Source of the DNA: Prochilodus magdalenae
Lineage: Eukaryota; Chordata; Actinopteri; Characiformes; Prochilodontidae
DNA: 64,000 bases
NCBI GenBank assembly: GCA_024036415.1
Contig: JAMWET010003506.1
Location: 275,001-339,000, forward strand
Direction of reading: 5' to 3'
Part shown: piece by piece, positions 24,734-37,985 of the stretch
How the letters are laid out: each line of letters begins with the position of its first letter
Numbering within the stretch: position 1 is the stretch's first letter
Translations under genes and position numbers: made by a program
The notes under the pieces: generated by a model
The model's input: only the letters and a program-made list of their open reading frames with translations
Databases searched by the model: none
Told to the model about the DNA's origin: nothing

Positions 24734-27060
24734 AGGACTCTGCATAAAGACTTTAACGTCATCCAAAAAGATTTTTCCGGTTTCCTGTAGGATGTGTGAA
24801 ATAAGCTCACTGGACAGATGTGAGGTTTATTAGAAAATGCCAAAAGCTCAGCATAATCAGTAAAATATAGTAAAACTATGTTAAGTAGTTGAAATCTGCA
24901 TGTTGTGGTCTGCTTCTCAGCAAGCTCTCTCTTAGTTTGGAAAAAAAAAAAAAAACACCACATGATGAAGGGATGAGCTTGAGCTTGGTCTAAACTGCAC
25001 AGCTCAATTACATTTATTCATTGCTGATGCGCTAATGTGCGCAAAGCTGCTCCACCACATGGATACAGGTTTTACTTTACTTTGTCCACATTTTGGCCTT
25101 TTACCCACTGTGCATTAGGTCACTGAAAACTGAGCCTTTGGAAAACTCTCTCCAGGCTCTCCAGGCTGGAACTCTGTTTCTGTGTTTTTATGTGGATGGA
25201 CGCTTTTTGAAGCTGTTGACATGGCGCGCATGACTACTGCTGTTATTTTGAGTGGTGAACACTCTTTATGGCCTTGTCTGTTTGACATGGCCAATAACCA
25301 TGCTGCTTCTGTCAATATCAGGTTTGGTTCCATGTTGTGCAGGTTCTCGCAGGTGCTGATACTGGCACTTACTGGTAATAGGGATACCGGTTTGTATGAC
25401 TGACATCACAAACCAATTTCTAAAGCATTAAGCAGGAGTGCTCTGGGGTGAAAACTCTACCTGAATTCCTTCTTTCAGGGGTCACTCATCTGTAGCTGTG
25501 CAGCCACTTACAGTCAAGTTCATGTTAAACCAGATTGCTATTGAAGCAGCAAATGAAACTGGCAGACAAACATTGCTCTTACCAAAATAATATATTTAAA
25601 AAAATTAATGAAATGTATATTTTAGGACGTTAGACATAACTGGTATCAGTTTTTTAGTATAAGGTTATTTTTATAGATTAGGTATCTGTTGGTTATAAGT
25701 GTTATTGGTGCATCCCTAGCTACATGATGTCACTGACCACTCTTAATTAATTAATGTAGCTTCATGTTAGTATTAAAGAAGAACATCATAAAGACACAAA
25801 TAATTATTGTAGAACACAACAACCACCATAGTAGTGCTTAAACTGCCATGTTTTACCTTTTACACTGAATAAAATTGCGCTTTTTAGGCCAATGGATAGG
25901 ACTTCTTGTGGCATTGCTGCTCTCGAGTATGGCTTAAAAGAGAAGAGGGCAGGTGTGTAATATTAGAGCACAGCGCAAATGAACACTCACCTTTGAGAAC
26001 ACTGCATACGACTTGTTTAAGTATTTACCTGTTTACCTATTCTCCTTTTATGATTAATCAAATCCAAAATTTACTGAATAATCGTTTATGGAAATTATTG
26101 TTAGCTGAATTCCCTGGTTTGGTGCTGATAACTGTAAAGAATGTGCTCCTACTAGAAGACAATATTTAACACAGAGTCATATAAAAGTAGACCAAGAGCT
26201 GCAATCTTTCACAGTCCACAGTTCAACTGCTTGGTGCGTGGTATAGGTGGAGCATTCACACCTGTCTGAACAGAGCAAACTCAAGACATATGACCAGAAA
26301 GGACCAAACAGGACCCAAACATGAGGACTCAGATCATAATTTAGATCCGGGCTGGACATGCAACCCCTCAGAGACCGAAGACTACAGGCCAATATCCTCA
26401 GATCACGGTTTCATTTCATTCCACATTTATCACCTATTTGCTTGTGTCTTACGCAAGTGTGTATGTGTGCGAGTCTGGGGAAGGGAGCCCACTGAAGGCT
26501 CTGCCACAGTGATATACTACCCTGATTTGATCACACACACTCCTACCCATACATATCCATACATCTACATTCTGGGCTTCAAACTTGGGAAGCGTTAAGG
26601 GCCCAAAGCGCAATTTCCTTCTGTTGGGAGCCGGCGAGCGAGGCCGCGGCCGCACATCCATAACGCGCTAACTATCTTCTCTGCCCAAGAGTTTCCCCCA
26701 GCCTTGTATTATCTGTGTTTTATGGGAAAATTGCTTTATGAGAGATATAAGATTTAATCTCTGGAGAAATAAGCTAATGCAACCTTTCTGCTGTGTGTAG
26801 GGGCAAAGAGATAGGATCAGAAAAAGCGCGGCGGAGAGAAATAGAAAGCGTGCCCGGAGTCCCAATAAGAGCTGCAGTTAGAGGACGGGTAGCCCGCCCT
26901 CACTTATCACACTCTCCTCCTTCTCTCTGCTTGTCTTTCATTGCTCCGCTGGCCCTGCTTTTCCGCCTGTCTGGTAATTACAGGAGTAGCAGGGTGGTCC
27001 AGAAGCTCCGGGGCTAGAAGAGCTGCTAACCAGCACTAATACACACAGAAAAAAAAAAAA
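24734..27060. other. Non-coding DNA
   Basis: A poly-A run lies at 24,937-24,955. 26,580-27,000 is richer in GC with a NotI-like GCGGCCGC near 26,645, but no exon or promoter could be established. Confidence 0.45.
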
Positions 27061-27093
27061 TAACACACACATGCACACACACACACACATACA

Positions 27094-27136
<43 letters not shown>

Positions 27137-27154
27137 ACACATACACACACACAC
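27061..27154. repeat. (CA)n microsatellite with T interruptions
   Basis: CACACA runs broken by ATACACACAC words; the minus-strand Cys-Val frame is a by-product. Confidence 0.95.
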
Positions 27155-28506
27155 GCTGTATTAATCTACAGAGGGAAGTGAACGTGGAAATGAGTGGTTT
27201 CCATCACACCATACTGATGGTCTCTCGAAGTGATACAAGTTCCAGGCTCTCGGGAAGAAAGCAGAGCTTTCCTCACTCAGCAGCAAGGCAGCAGCAGTCT
27301 TAAGCAGAGCGGCTTGTGATTAGCGGGAGACACCAAACCCAGCCTTCTTAAATCCTTCTTTCAGATCTCACTAAACCGCACACTCGCCCCAACATCTGCT
27401 CATCAATTCGGCTTGAGATAAACACATTCTAAAAGGTGCGTTCTCATGTACGCCCAATAATCACAAAAAATAATTCCACAAAGACAATTGTATACGGATG
27501 TGGTGAACGGTATGCTCATGCTTCCATACTACACCAAGCTTTTGTTCTTTTTCTTTCCCTCTTTCTTTCTTTGCTATGGAGCCTGACAATAATAATTCAA
27601 GGATGTCTTTGTACAGTACTATACATAAACCAAAACAAACATGTCAAATTCAGACAAAAAGGCATCACTATATGCGTATGCCTGCATGTACACATAGAGG
27701 CAAACGATCCAGTAGAGCGTCATAATTAACAGTGTGGAAACAGCGCACTCCTTTTTAATGGGCTCGGAAATTGGAAATCAACAGCCTTTTCCTGAGGCCA
27801 AGCACAATCCTATGCGAGGGGGATGCATTGATTTACTGTACGAACTACAATTATCCCTCCAATTTATTAAGCTCCATCTCCTCGTGTCTTCCTCCCGTCT
27901 CTTCCTCAATTCCCGCTGCAACTTTCACTCACTTCTGACGGCCTAACTCAGGGAGAGAGGGCAGGCTTTTCAACATGGTGGCATCCTGAAGCCTTCAGTA
28001 AAGAGAAATAGAACAACTGGCGAGGCGAGACACGATGCATCACTGTAAATAGGGCAGACGTCTCTGAACCAGTGGCGAACCAGAAATCCGTTCATTAACT
28101 TCCTAACCGACTATTTCAAACGAATGTGTTAAGAAACTGAGCGCTGTGTTCGGGTAAAACAGATCGATACACAAGGAAGGACGGGGAAAAGGAGAGGTCG
28201 AAACTACAGTAAAAGTTCAGCTGATTTCCGTTGCTACGGGCTATGAAATATTAAGTCTGCGGCATTTGGACAGCTCCAGCACAGAGACCCGAGATTAACT
28301 TTTAAATAATGTTTTAACATGCTTAATATTTTAGCACCTCGGTTATTAAGGGCAAGCTGTTCTTACAAAGTACCAAAAATAAAATTGAGATGGGTTTTTT
28401 TTTCGGTAAGGAGACAAAATAGCCCAGACGGACAGAGCGTGCAAAAATTTTATATCCATGTCGACACATATGTAGACATGACTACACCCACATGGCACCA
28501 TAACAA

Positions 28507-28541
<35 letters not shown>

Positions 28542-30120
28542 AATGCATTTCTGTTGCAGCCAGCCTGTGGCCAGCATAATGACTGAGCCTAGTGAGCTAC
28601 TACTGACACATGGCTGCTTAACTGTTACTCCAGATTACAGTACAGGTCAGCTCCTGCACAGCTTCCTGCTGTACTCTGCTTTACTAATGAACACAGTCCG
28701 CTAAAAGGTCCCCAAACTGAGCGGCTGCGAGCTCTAACAGTGGTGCATGTAAAATATACATGCGGAGGCACAAAACTAACCAGTTATTAAAACACATTTT
28801 CCATCTCGCGCACACGCAGGTCACTGGGGGTGAATCCAGTTAGTAATCATATGTGCAAGTTGATTTACACCTCCTGTACTAACAAAGTGAGTGCCCTTGG
28901 CAAACAAGAAAAAAAGCAGCCAAGCTCATGGCCAATATGGGGTCAGCGCAGCGGTGTGATATTTCTCCTCTGCAGCAATTTACAGCATTTATAACCAAGT
29001 AGACCTACAGCTACTTTTGCCTCTGGGACTTTTAACAGCACTGCTGCCGCCACCTGGGATAGGGCTCTGTTGGGTTTTACTTTAAAGATGTAACTAGTAA
29101 TTATTACTCTTTATTTAAATTTCTCAACTGCTTTTTACTCCAAGATTGTTGCAGCTAATGCGACATTGGCAGACAGCAAAACATGCTTGACTGCTTAATG
29201 ACAATTTCACTGCATCAGCTAACAGAAGTCTGCATGAATTAGCATTTTCACTGAGTGATGGAAGGTCTTCCGACTCGCCCAGAAAGAGCAATGCCAAGTA
29301 TGTTTTCTTGGACTTGAGGCCACTGATGGCAAAGATTAAACTCACATCATCTTCTGATGAAAGGCCCAACGCTTAGATGCCACTCAGAAGCTATAGATTA
29401 TGTAATCCATTAATTAACACTTAATAAACTCCAACTATCATTCAAACTCCTAAAAACTCCCTCTAAAGACCAAATATGGATCATCCTAAAGAACTGGTCC
29501 AAAGTCGGACCTGAAAACACATTTCAGGCACAGAAGCACTCCAGAGGTCAGTCTCCCAAAGCAGTTACTCAATGCTAACACTAATCTACTTATAAACTGC
29601 ACTTATTGTGCTATTAGAGGTCCTTTTCAAATGTCACTCCATATATTTCTATTTATGCAGAAAAGTATACCCACTGGTAAATCCAACTGAAAAAGCCATT
29701 CCTTATCATTTTAAATAAACAAACAAACAAATGTGATGAAGGGATATGTATTCATATTTACTTTGAAATTTCATTACCGGCCCATGAACATATTTTATTC
29801 GCCACAGAAGGAAAAAAAAAGGATATCTGATTAATAACCTACCACAACATACAGGCATGGTTAAATGAATGCATTGCAACTAGCTGGCAAACAAAAATCA
29901 GCAACATAACAACAATTTAGCTGTTGCCAGAGCTTTGAAAAACAGGCTTATTAAAAAAATGACACTCACATTTCTTTAGAAACTGAGAACGCTAAATTGA
30001 GCTAACGAGCTAACATTAAAACTAGAACTAACCTCAGCAACAGAATATACTCGTCACCCATACAAACTTCTTCTTGACAATGTGCTCATGTTAAGGCACT
30101 CGTAATTAACTGCAGTATAC
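27155..30120. other. Non-coding DNA with an (AAAT)n run and a possible conserved element
   Basis: A perfect AAAT microsatellite occupies 28,505-28,542. 27,720-27,900 is repeat-free with closely spaced AT-core words (GGATGCATTGATTTACTG, CCAATTTATTAAGC); that it is conserved is inference only. Confidence 0.4.
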
Positions 30121-30124
30121 ACTT

Positions 30125-31020
30125 AGCCATGCATGTGACGTAAGCAAGGACGAGCCTTATCGCTGTACCTGACTGACTATAAAAGGTTGTCCTGTTGTGA
30201 GTCCATTCTGACTCGTGCTGCTATGTTGATAGCATCCTTTGAGAGTAAACTATGCCTCGGAGAAGGCTGTGATAGTCATTCTAGCAGTTAAAACACTTCG
30301 AGAGGGGTGCATAGCAAGGCTCCAGTAAGCAGGATGGTCTTATTCACGTATTGCGTACCATACCGGTCATGTGGATACTACTATAGCACGTTGTTGGTGG
30401 CAGTGGATGAAAGAAGGCACCATCAGCAACAGTAAGGATTTGAGAGACCTACATGAACCATGGAGATGGTAAACCAAGTCCAAGATGCACAGAGTGACCC
30501 AACAGCCAATGACTGCAGATATTCAATGATCAGTGATGCCCTCCGTGAGTCATCCTGGCAGACGGCTGCACAAGACTACGTGCATGCAGACTGTTACAAT
30601 AACAGCCCTTAACACATCAACGTCATCAAAAACTGCAATGGGGCCAGAATGGCAACAGAGTCCCGCTTTTGTCTTGGAGATGACAAACAAATCTGTGTGT
30701 GGAGGCACCATGATCTGAGCCAAGATGAACAAGTGTCTCACACGTGTCCAGAAGACGGTGTCACTCCACCTTTGCCCCCACTGCAAAGTCTCCAGGAATT
30801 GTATAAAAATATTCAAGCTGCATGGGATGGATTATCGCAGGACACCATTAGGAACCTCTAAAACTCTTTGTTGAGAAGTCTGGCCCGATGCCATTTTGAG
30901 AGACACTACCTCTGTATTTATTTATCTTGTTACCTTTATCTACCTTCCGAATGACATTGCAGTCCGAGTTCTCCTTCTGAGTGCAACTTTCTTTTTTTGA
31001 TGATTAGCAAATATTCTAAT
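30125..31020 (+). pseudogene. Tc1-like transposase pseudogene and element, copy b
   Basis: The plus strand retains broken Tc1-like coding: an HTH/linker-like stretch near 30,540-30,640, then ESRFCLGDDKQICVWRHH at 30,655-30,710 (the region around the first catalytic aspartate), then IQAAWDGLSQDTIRNL at 30,810-30,860, the usual C-terminal motif. The segment that would hold the second aspartate and the glutamate is absent between them. The right end CTTCTGAGTGCAAC near 31,000 matches the terminal repeat of copies a, c and d. The element cannot encode an active transposase. Confidence 0.78.
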
Positions 31021-31430
31021 GACTTTGTTGGGCTGTATACTTAAATAGTACACAGGTGCATCCCTAGAGTGAGGGCGTAGATCTCTAGCAGGTAATGGTT
31101 TTACTGCAGGTTCAAACCAAGAACTTTTCAGGAACTATTTAACAAGTACAGTCAAACATACACTAACAACAGCATTGTGAAACAGTGACATTAGCTGTGC
31201 AAAGCTACAGATAGCATAAAAATTGAGGCAGGTGGCTAGGATGGCTGTTCACCTATCTTCAGTTTCTCTCTGTCCTCCTGCTGCTGTTACTAGCAAGTGA
31301 CATGCAGCAAAAGGGAGGACTGTTCTATTGAGCTGAATGCAGAAAAGTCGTCCTACTCAATAGACAACAGAGGCTTTGCTATAATACACTGTCTGGATCA
31401 ACAGCGCCAGTCTGCCAGACATTAGCTCTG
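31021..31430. other. Non-coding DNA
   Basis: No recognised feature. Confidence 0.5.
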
Positions 31431-31435
31431 TGCAG

Positions 31436-31449
31436 GTCTGTGTGTGTAC

Positions 31450-31518
<69 letters not shown>
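31436..31518. repeat. (TG)n microsatellite with duplicated TACGTC interruption
   Basis: Two TG tracts separated by TACGTC, the second a near copy of the first. Confidence 0.95.
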
Positions 31519-31519
<1 letters not shown>

Positions 31520-32655
31520 AACCAGGCAGAACTGTTGGTGCTCAAATGACTGTTTAGATAAGTGACTCCAGGTGAGAGAGGCAGCAGACAGGGCTGAAAA
31601 GGGAAGAACAAGTTGGCATGAAAGGAAACAAAGGACAGTGGGAAGGCAAAGTCTGTCCAGAGTCATGCAGAAGAGGGGCAGCAATTAGAAAGAGGCTTCA
31701 AAGACGCTTTCATGTGGAAAGCAGAGCACCAAGGTATATGGGGCACTTGTTGAGTTCACCAGTGCTACAAATTGCATTGATTCCAACTTCACATAACTCC
31801 ACAGAGCGAGCAAGAGAAAAATAAATAAATTCCCGGCTCCTGTTATCTAAAGAGTTAAATGAAAGAGTTATTAATCTCTACAGCCATTCTGTTTATAAAG
31901 AAAACCTGAAATATATTACTTTGCTGTAATTAATAACATCAGTAATACAGACGTTCTTCTATCAAACAGTCGAAATTACAATCAGTTCAGCCTCCACCAT
32001 CTACGGGGGTACCGTCAAAAAAGGTGCTTATAAAAGACCTGTGCACTGTCTAACGGCGTTGTATTTGTCTGTAAATAATGGTTTATTGATAAAATCATTC
32101 CAAACGTGATAAAGCCAACCACCAGCCTTTGTGCTGAGTTTCATAGAAGTGTATTCATTTAGCTTACAAATACAATCAAGAATTTAAATAACAACGGCAT
32201 GAACAAAATAAATGGCAATAAAGCAAAATTAAAAAAAAGAAAAGAAAAGAAAAAGGAAGCTTTAGCTTGGCTATCAAAAAACTAAATCTGCCTTAAATAT
32301 TCAAGACTAGTGTATCATAAATGCCAACTTTAAATTACCCCACATCAGTATTACAGACATTCTTCTATCAAACAGTCAAAATTGACGAGCTGTTGATGAG
32401 CTAAAGTCAACCAGTCTACAGGTCTACAGGCTAGAGTCAGTCAGAAGGCTCAGCAGAAACCAAAACATTTACCAAAAACTACAATGATTTTTATTCAGTA
32501 TTTGGCATACAGTGTTGCACTGAATCTAGTTTAACTAGTTAATCTAGTTTCTCTCTCTTTATAAAGAATTATCCAGTCGGTCAGTGTTTTACAAATACAG
32601 ACGGTACACACAATATGTGTGCAGATTATATTGGAACATAATTAGTCATGATAAT
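31519..32655. other. Non-coding DNA with a 40-bp direct repeat
   Basis: CAGACGTTCTTCTATCAAAC at about 31,955 recurs as CAGACATTCTTCTATCAAAC at about 32,352, in a block of about 40 bp. An A/G-rich run lies near 32,230-32,255. Confidence 0.5.
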
Positions 32656-33390
32656 AGTTGAGTTGCACCCAGAAGAAAGAATAAATTATCGATAAATGAT
32701 AAATGTAGACTGATATGGGCAACATTTATTGAGCTACACATACAGAAGTAGTGCCTCATTATGGCGTCAAGCTGCCATGTTTTTTATCGCAACATGCCAG
32801 ACGTCTCAGCATGTTGCAGAGGTTCCTAATGGTGTCCTGTGATAATCCATCTCATACATCTTAAATATTCTCACACAGTTCCTACAGTCTATACGGTAGG
32901 GGTGGAGGTGGAGTGACACCAGGCCTCCTGGTATGTGATGCGTGACAATAATCCGTTCAGTTGGCACTAACCACAGTGCCTCCACACACGGATTCTTCAC
33001 CAAGACAAACACAGGACTTGTGACTCACCATCATTCTGCATGACTGTCTGGCACGACACCATTGCAATCTTTGGTGATGTTGACGCTAGTTTATCGGCAG
33101 TCGTTGTTATGGCCTGTATATATGTAGACCTGTATTGTATGTTCGACAGCCAATGGTGCTGACACAAGCAGGATGACCCATGGAGGGTCCATGGAGCTGA
33201 ATATCCACAATCGTGGCGGTTGGGTCAGTCAGGTACAGCTTTAAGGCCTGGCCCTGCTTACATCACATGTGCGACTGAACATGAAACCAGAATCATTCGA
33301 ATATCTCACAATGTCAAACCTACCAATCAAGTTTCATTCCTGTTTGTTGATTCTTCATGGGTGCAATTATTTGTGTAACTATCCTTTGAT
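32655..33390 (-). pseudogene. Tc1-like transposase pseudogene and element, copy c
   Basis: Left end GTTGCACCCAGAAG and right end CTTCATGGGTGCAA are inverted repeats. On the minus strand at 32,806-33,012 a frame reads CVEALWLVP... and CRNCVRIFKMYEMDYHRTPL, colinear with copies b and d (ITHH...CRNCVRTA in d). The same internal deletion seen in copies b and d is present. The 5' part ends with CTGACTGACCCAACCGCC and CCACGATTGTGG, matching copy d. Confidence 0.75.
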
Positions 33391-35548
33391 GATGATACTT
33401 TATTCTCCAAAAAGATTAGATTGGATTCAAGCCCCTCCCACAGGACCACCTGATGTACACTAGTACTATTGGAGCACTGTCAGTTCCATATGACGCTGAA
33501 TCAATGGTTTGTGACTAGTCCTAATTTTATATGTCAGTCAAACAGCCCTTTGTTGTCAAGGTAGGTGGCTATTGGTCATGTTGAGCGCCAAACCCACTAA
33601 ACCCTCTGACCACAGTTAAAAGTCTGCGAGATTACTCGGATCCAGTCTTGGTGCAGAGTGGAGCTGGAGAGCTGTGATCAACACAAAGGAAGCCATAATT
33701 TTCCAGCAGTGACAAGCCACATCATCAGACAGAGAGAAAGCAATCATAAGAATTACCCCTCATCCACGACAGTCTTTACGCAGAGCACATCAATACACAC
33801 AGAGAAGGGCAAAGATCAGTGCCTGCGATTGCATCAATCAATACAAAACAGCTGTCATTACACACAAGAACACCCACACCCTGCCGCAATATGGTGGCAG
33901 AACCTGTTCTCGTGTCTCTGAGTGATGAGGGTGTCTAGCTTTATCCAACATTTTTTTCTTTACACACATATACTGCAGTAACATCCTCCTCACCCATAAA
34001 ATAACCATATATCAATCTTGTCTGAACTCCATTAGCACATCGAGCAGTTCATGAAGAAAGTGAGAGAGGAAAATAAAGAAGTTCAATTGAGCAAGTGCGT
34101 GGCTTTGGAAAAGAGGAGTGCTGAGGTTTATTAGTAAAAGCTGTTCTGAAAATGAAGGAGAGGGAGTGGGCAAGAAAGAGAGAAAAGGGGTTTTAAAGTT
34201 GTGCCTTTATAGTATGATAGTTACCACTGGAACGACACTACAGAACCTTAAAAAAGATCCAATATGAGAATAAAGCCAATTTCACAGTGAAAAGGATGAA
34301 AATTGTTCAGGCACAATTAGAGGCCTCTAAAACGCTGAAATGTTATCTGCCTCGACAAAGTTCCGCCAAATGCAGGAGCATTGTAATTTGACATTTCACA
34401 GGCTTTTCTCCTAATTTCCTAATTCTCGTCTTTTGTGGAGAAAAAAAAAATAACAGCAGATCAATTCTTCTCGGGATTCAAACGCGGCTGGTCAATTGTG
34501 AAAAATCAAAATTCCAGGCTAGACAAATTATACCGACCTATCAAAGTAAACAATACATCCTGTTGTCTAAAAGTTATGATAAAGCTCTTGATTCCTTTGC
34601 CTTTCATGGCTGTTGTCTCTAAAGCTTCCTTCGCAAACTGAAGGCACAAATCACAAATGGCTTTACAAAAGGAAAGAGAAAAGGGGAAGAATAGTTGTAC
34701 ATGAATAGGAACAAAGAATAAACAACACGTGTCTAAGATTGTGCGAGAGAAAACAACAGGGTCTAAGAGAAAAAGGAAGAAGGAGATAGTAAGTAAAAAC
34801 AATGAGGGTGAAGATGCGTGTACGAGGCTGCTATGAGTCAGCGGCTAAAGCCTGCAGGTCAGATCGTTCGTGGAGGACAGTAGGAGAGTTCATTACAGCA
34901 GAGGGCAGAGGAAAACAGAAAGGAGATGAAAGAGCCTGCTTATGCTCACAACAGTAAACCTCATCCGAGCAGCAGTAGCATATAATCTTTGTGAGAGGCA
35001 TGTACTCTCTCATAAGCACAAAAACTATACCACTCAGTCCTGATATTCTGATACTCTGCTGATTTTAGCATCTACTTATGGAAGAGCATAAAACCCAGAT
35101 TGGATCCAACTACAAACATCCAATATTTGTGCATGCTGTCTGGCAAACTTCTGAAGCTTCCAGTTCATTAGACGGAAATATAAATGATCTTGATGTTTGT
35201 TTATAATCATGTAAAAACAATACTAGCGAAGTTGACATGCTAACAAAACAGCTATTTACACAAAAACGTTGGGAAATTAGCCAGCCTAGGCTTCAAATGT
35301 TCATCAAAGGGTCTTCCTAGTTTTGCAGAGCAGGGTTTGCTTAAACTGCGAGTTCTCCATTTCTTTAACTATCGTAAAGCACATATTTTAACCATAGCTG
35401 GTTACATACCTAAAAGGCTTCAGTGCTGATGAGTGCTGACATGACAACAAGGCCTGGACAGGGGTCACCATATGGTGAGCACTGAAAAAAATTGTTTTTT
35501 AATGGTGGATCATTCTCAGAACAGCGGGTAACCACATGGTGACGTGTG
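33391..35548. other. Non-coding DNA; possible conserved element at 34.4-34.65 kb
   Basis: 34,390-34,650 is repeat-free apart from one A-run, with AT-core words typical of enhancers (CTAATTTCCTAATTCTC, CAAAGTAAACAATACA forkhead-like). Inference only. The rest has no recognisable feature. Confidence 0.4.
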
Positions 35549-35551
35549 TTA

Positions 35552-35757
35552 TATTTACATTTACGGCATTTAGCTGACGCTCTTATCCAGAGCGACTTAC
35601 AAGGTTAACGATTACAGGTAGGCCAATGTAGTGTTAGGAGTCTTGCCTTATTGGTGTAGCTCAGCATAGTCACCCAGACTGGGATTCGAACCCCAGTCTC
35701 CCACACATAGAGGTGGCACCCTGAGTAGTGGTGTTACCCACTGAGCTACCCCAACCA
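35552..35757 (-). mobile_element. tRNA-derived SINE, family A, copy 3
   Basis: Reverse orientation: tail CATTTACGGCATTTAGCTGA, CGCTCTTATCCAGAGCGAC, body AGTGTTAGGAGTCTTGCC, B box GGGATTCGAACCCC and A box GTGTTACCCACTGAGCTACC. Confidence 0.9.
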
Positions 35758-37946
35758 CTATACTCGGGTGAGTGTCAGCCATCACTGGTAAATGAAACTC
35801 TTAAGACTCCAATCCGCTGCATCAACAGTTCATTATCAATTATTACAAAAATAATTGTATTATAAAGAACCAGAATTACAATCTGCTTCTTCTTGTACTG
35901 CATCTTTACAAGTCTCAGTTGAATCTGCCACTACATCCTGACAGCTGCGCTCAGCACTTTAATATAAACATACCTCTGGACAATGTAGGGTATACAGATA
36001 GGAAGGTAAGGTGTGTGTGCCTGTACTGTTTGAAATGTTGTCATTCAATGTCTGTGCACAATGAGCTACTGTAACTCCCCTCTGAAACATTCTAAAACGA
36101 CTGGACTTAAGAGATTGATCTAAGTCAGTCTTACTGGTTTTCTTGCAGCTCTATATTTTCAAATGGTCATTTGTGTTAAATGTAATGGTAAAACTTAATT
36201 TAATTCTATACATTGGTGTCTAGAAAGAGGGGGTGGGGTGGGTGGGTATTTGTAGCTTGTAGTCTTTCTTTCTCTTTCTATCTTTCTCTTTCTTTCTTCT
36301 TTGTTTTTTCTTTCTTTATTGAAGATTGTACATTCTTAATAAATATATCTATACTAAAACAATGAGCTACTAACAATTCCTTGTATGTGTAAGCATATTC
36401 GGCCAACCATAGCTTGATTCTCCAGACCGTACGGTACAGAACAGTACAGTTAAAAAAATGAACACAGAACTATCTCCATTCTGGTCCCTGGAAGGTGTTC
36501 CAATAAACAAATTAGGATTTCTCAGTAAAGCCATCTAAGTCAAACAGTAGCAGAGCTGAGCGACATTTCGGGGGGACAGTCCACATCTTTGAGCTTAAAT
36601 TATCTGGCAAACTGAAGAATCCTGCTTTGTGAAATACCCCCATGTGATATGATTTCTGAGTTAGCAGCAAACAAACTGTGGTAACATCGATCAACAGGTT
36701 CTGATTTGTAATGTGAAATCGATTTTAGACCAAAAAATGTCTCAGGTGATCTTCTTACAAACTATTCTTACAAATGATCAATCAGTGGTTTGCACCCCTA
36801 CCAGGTCCAACCATATATTCCAGCCCTGCACACTTGCTAAGACAGCAAGAAGAGTCTAAACGTATGATCACGGATTTGCAATCGTATCATACTATTCCAC
36901 GCTGCCTGGTGATTTGGGAGTCTGTATATCCAGGTCCCTAAAGGCTACCAAAGCAATCGAAGTCTCGCTGGAAAGGGCATGCCATGATCTACTGACTTGT
37001 GGGGTTTGGCTTCGTTCTAATTTTCTCTGCTGTTCTACAGTGTCATAAAGATCAGATACTGAATGCTGTAATTCCAGTTTCCCTCAATAAAAAGTCATGT
37101 GTGGTTGGAGAGGGGGCATAGAAACAACATAATCCTGAAATTTTTGTGCTCTAAATTTCTCTGGCTTTCCGGACCTCAGACTTCTTAGCAAGGCTTTCTA
37201 GAGTGCAAGACTGCGGGGTCTGTATCTCCAGTTCCCTGAAGGCTAGCGCTGCAATCCAAGGTTTGCTGGAAAGGGCACGGCATGCTCTACTCTGGGGTTT
37301 CATCAGAGATTTTTAAACAGACATGTTTAAAGTCTCTTTATCCTGAGGTTTTATTCACAACACCGTCAGCTTTTAGGCAATGTTGGCCCAACCTTTATCA
37401 CATAACTGTCAACTTGTGCAACCCCTCCCGTGTGGTCAAGCTTATCTAGATATCAAAACGCTATAAACATCTAAAACTTCATGGTAAATGTGGATTTACT
37501 AGGAATGTACTCAGAATAAACCAAGATCAGATTTCTGCTTTAAGCACATTTTGCAATCAGCCCATTTGTTGCTTTGTTTTTGTCCTGTTTAATGTGTTTT
37601 TATGGTAAATTACATTATAAAACCTCCTTATGAATATTATAAATAATAATTCATACTGCTACACCTGTCCCAAAATGCTATAGGATAATTATACATGACT
37701 TGCTAAACAGCAAGTTTCCTCTTACTCACAGTGTAGCACTTTATCAGATATAGGCAACACATTCTCAGTTATGGATGCCAGTGCCTTTTTAAAGTGCAAA
37801 AATTACATTTCTATTGCAACTTTGGCTAAAATAAAGTACTGCAAACTTGTTCAAGTTTATGTGTTTATTTAGACCACACAGGGTAAGCTTCAAGTTAAGC
37901 TTCAGTTACCCTGAGTCAGCCAATAAAATAAATTACTTGTGCAATA
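35758..37946. other. Non-coding DNA with TTTC repeat and a local duplication
   Basis: A degenerate TTTC tract lies at about 36,263-36,320. A block at 36,917-37,007 is repeated, diverged, at 37,217-37,300 (shared GTCTGTAT-TCCAG-TCCCT and GCTGGAAAGGGCA). No coding signal. Confidence 0.5.
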
Positions 37947-37951
37947 TATTA

Positions 37952-37954
37952 TAC

Positions 37955-37980
<26 letters not shown>
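37952..37980. repeat. (TA)n microsatellite
   Basis: About 12 TA units. Confidence 0.9.
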
Positions 37981-37985
<5 letters not shown>

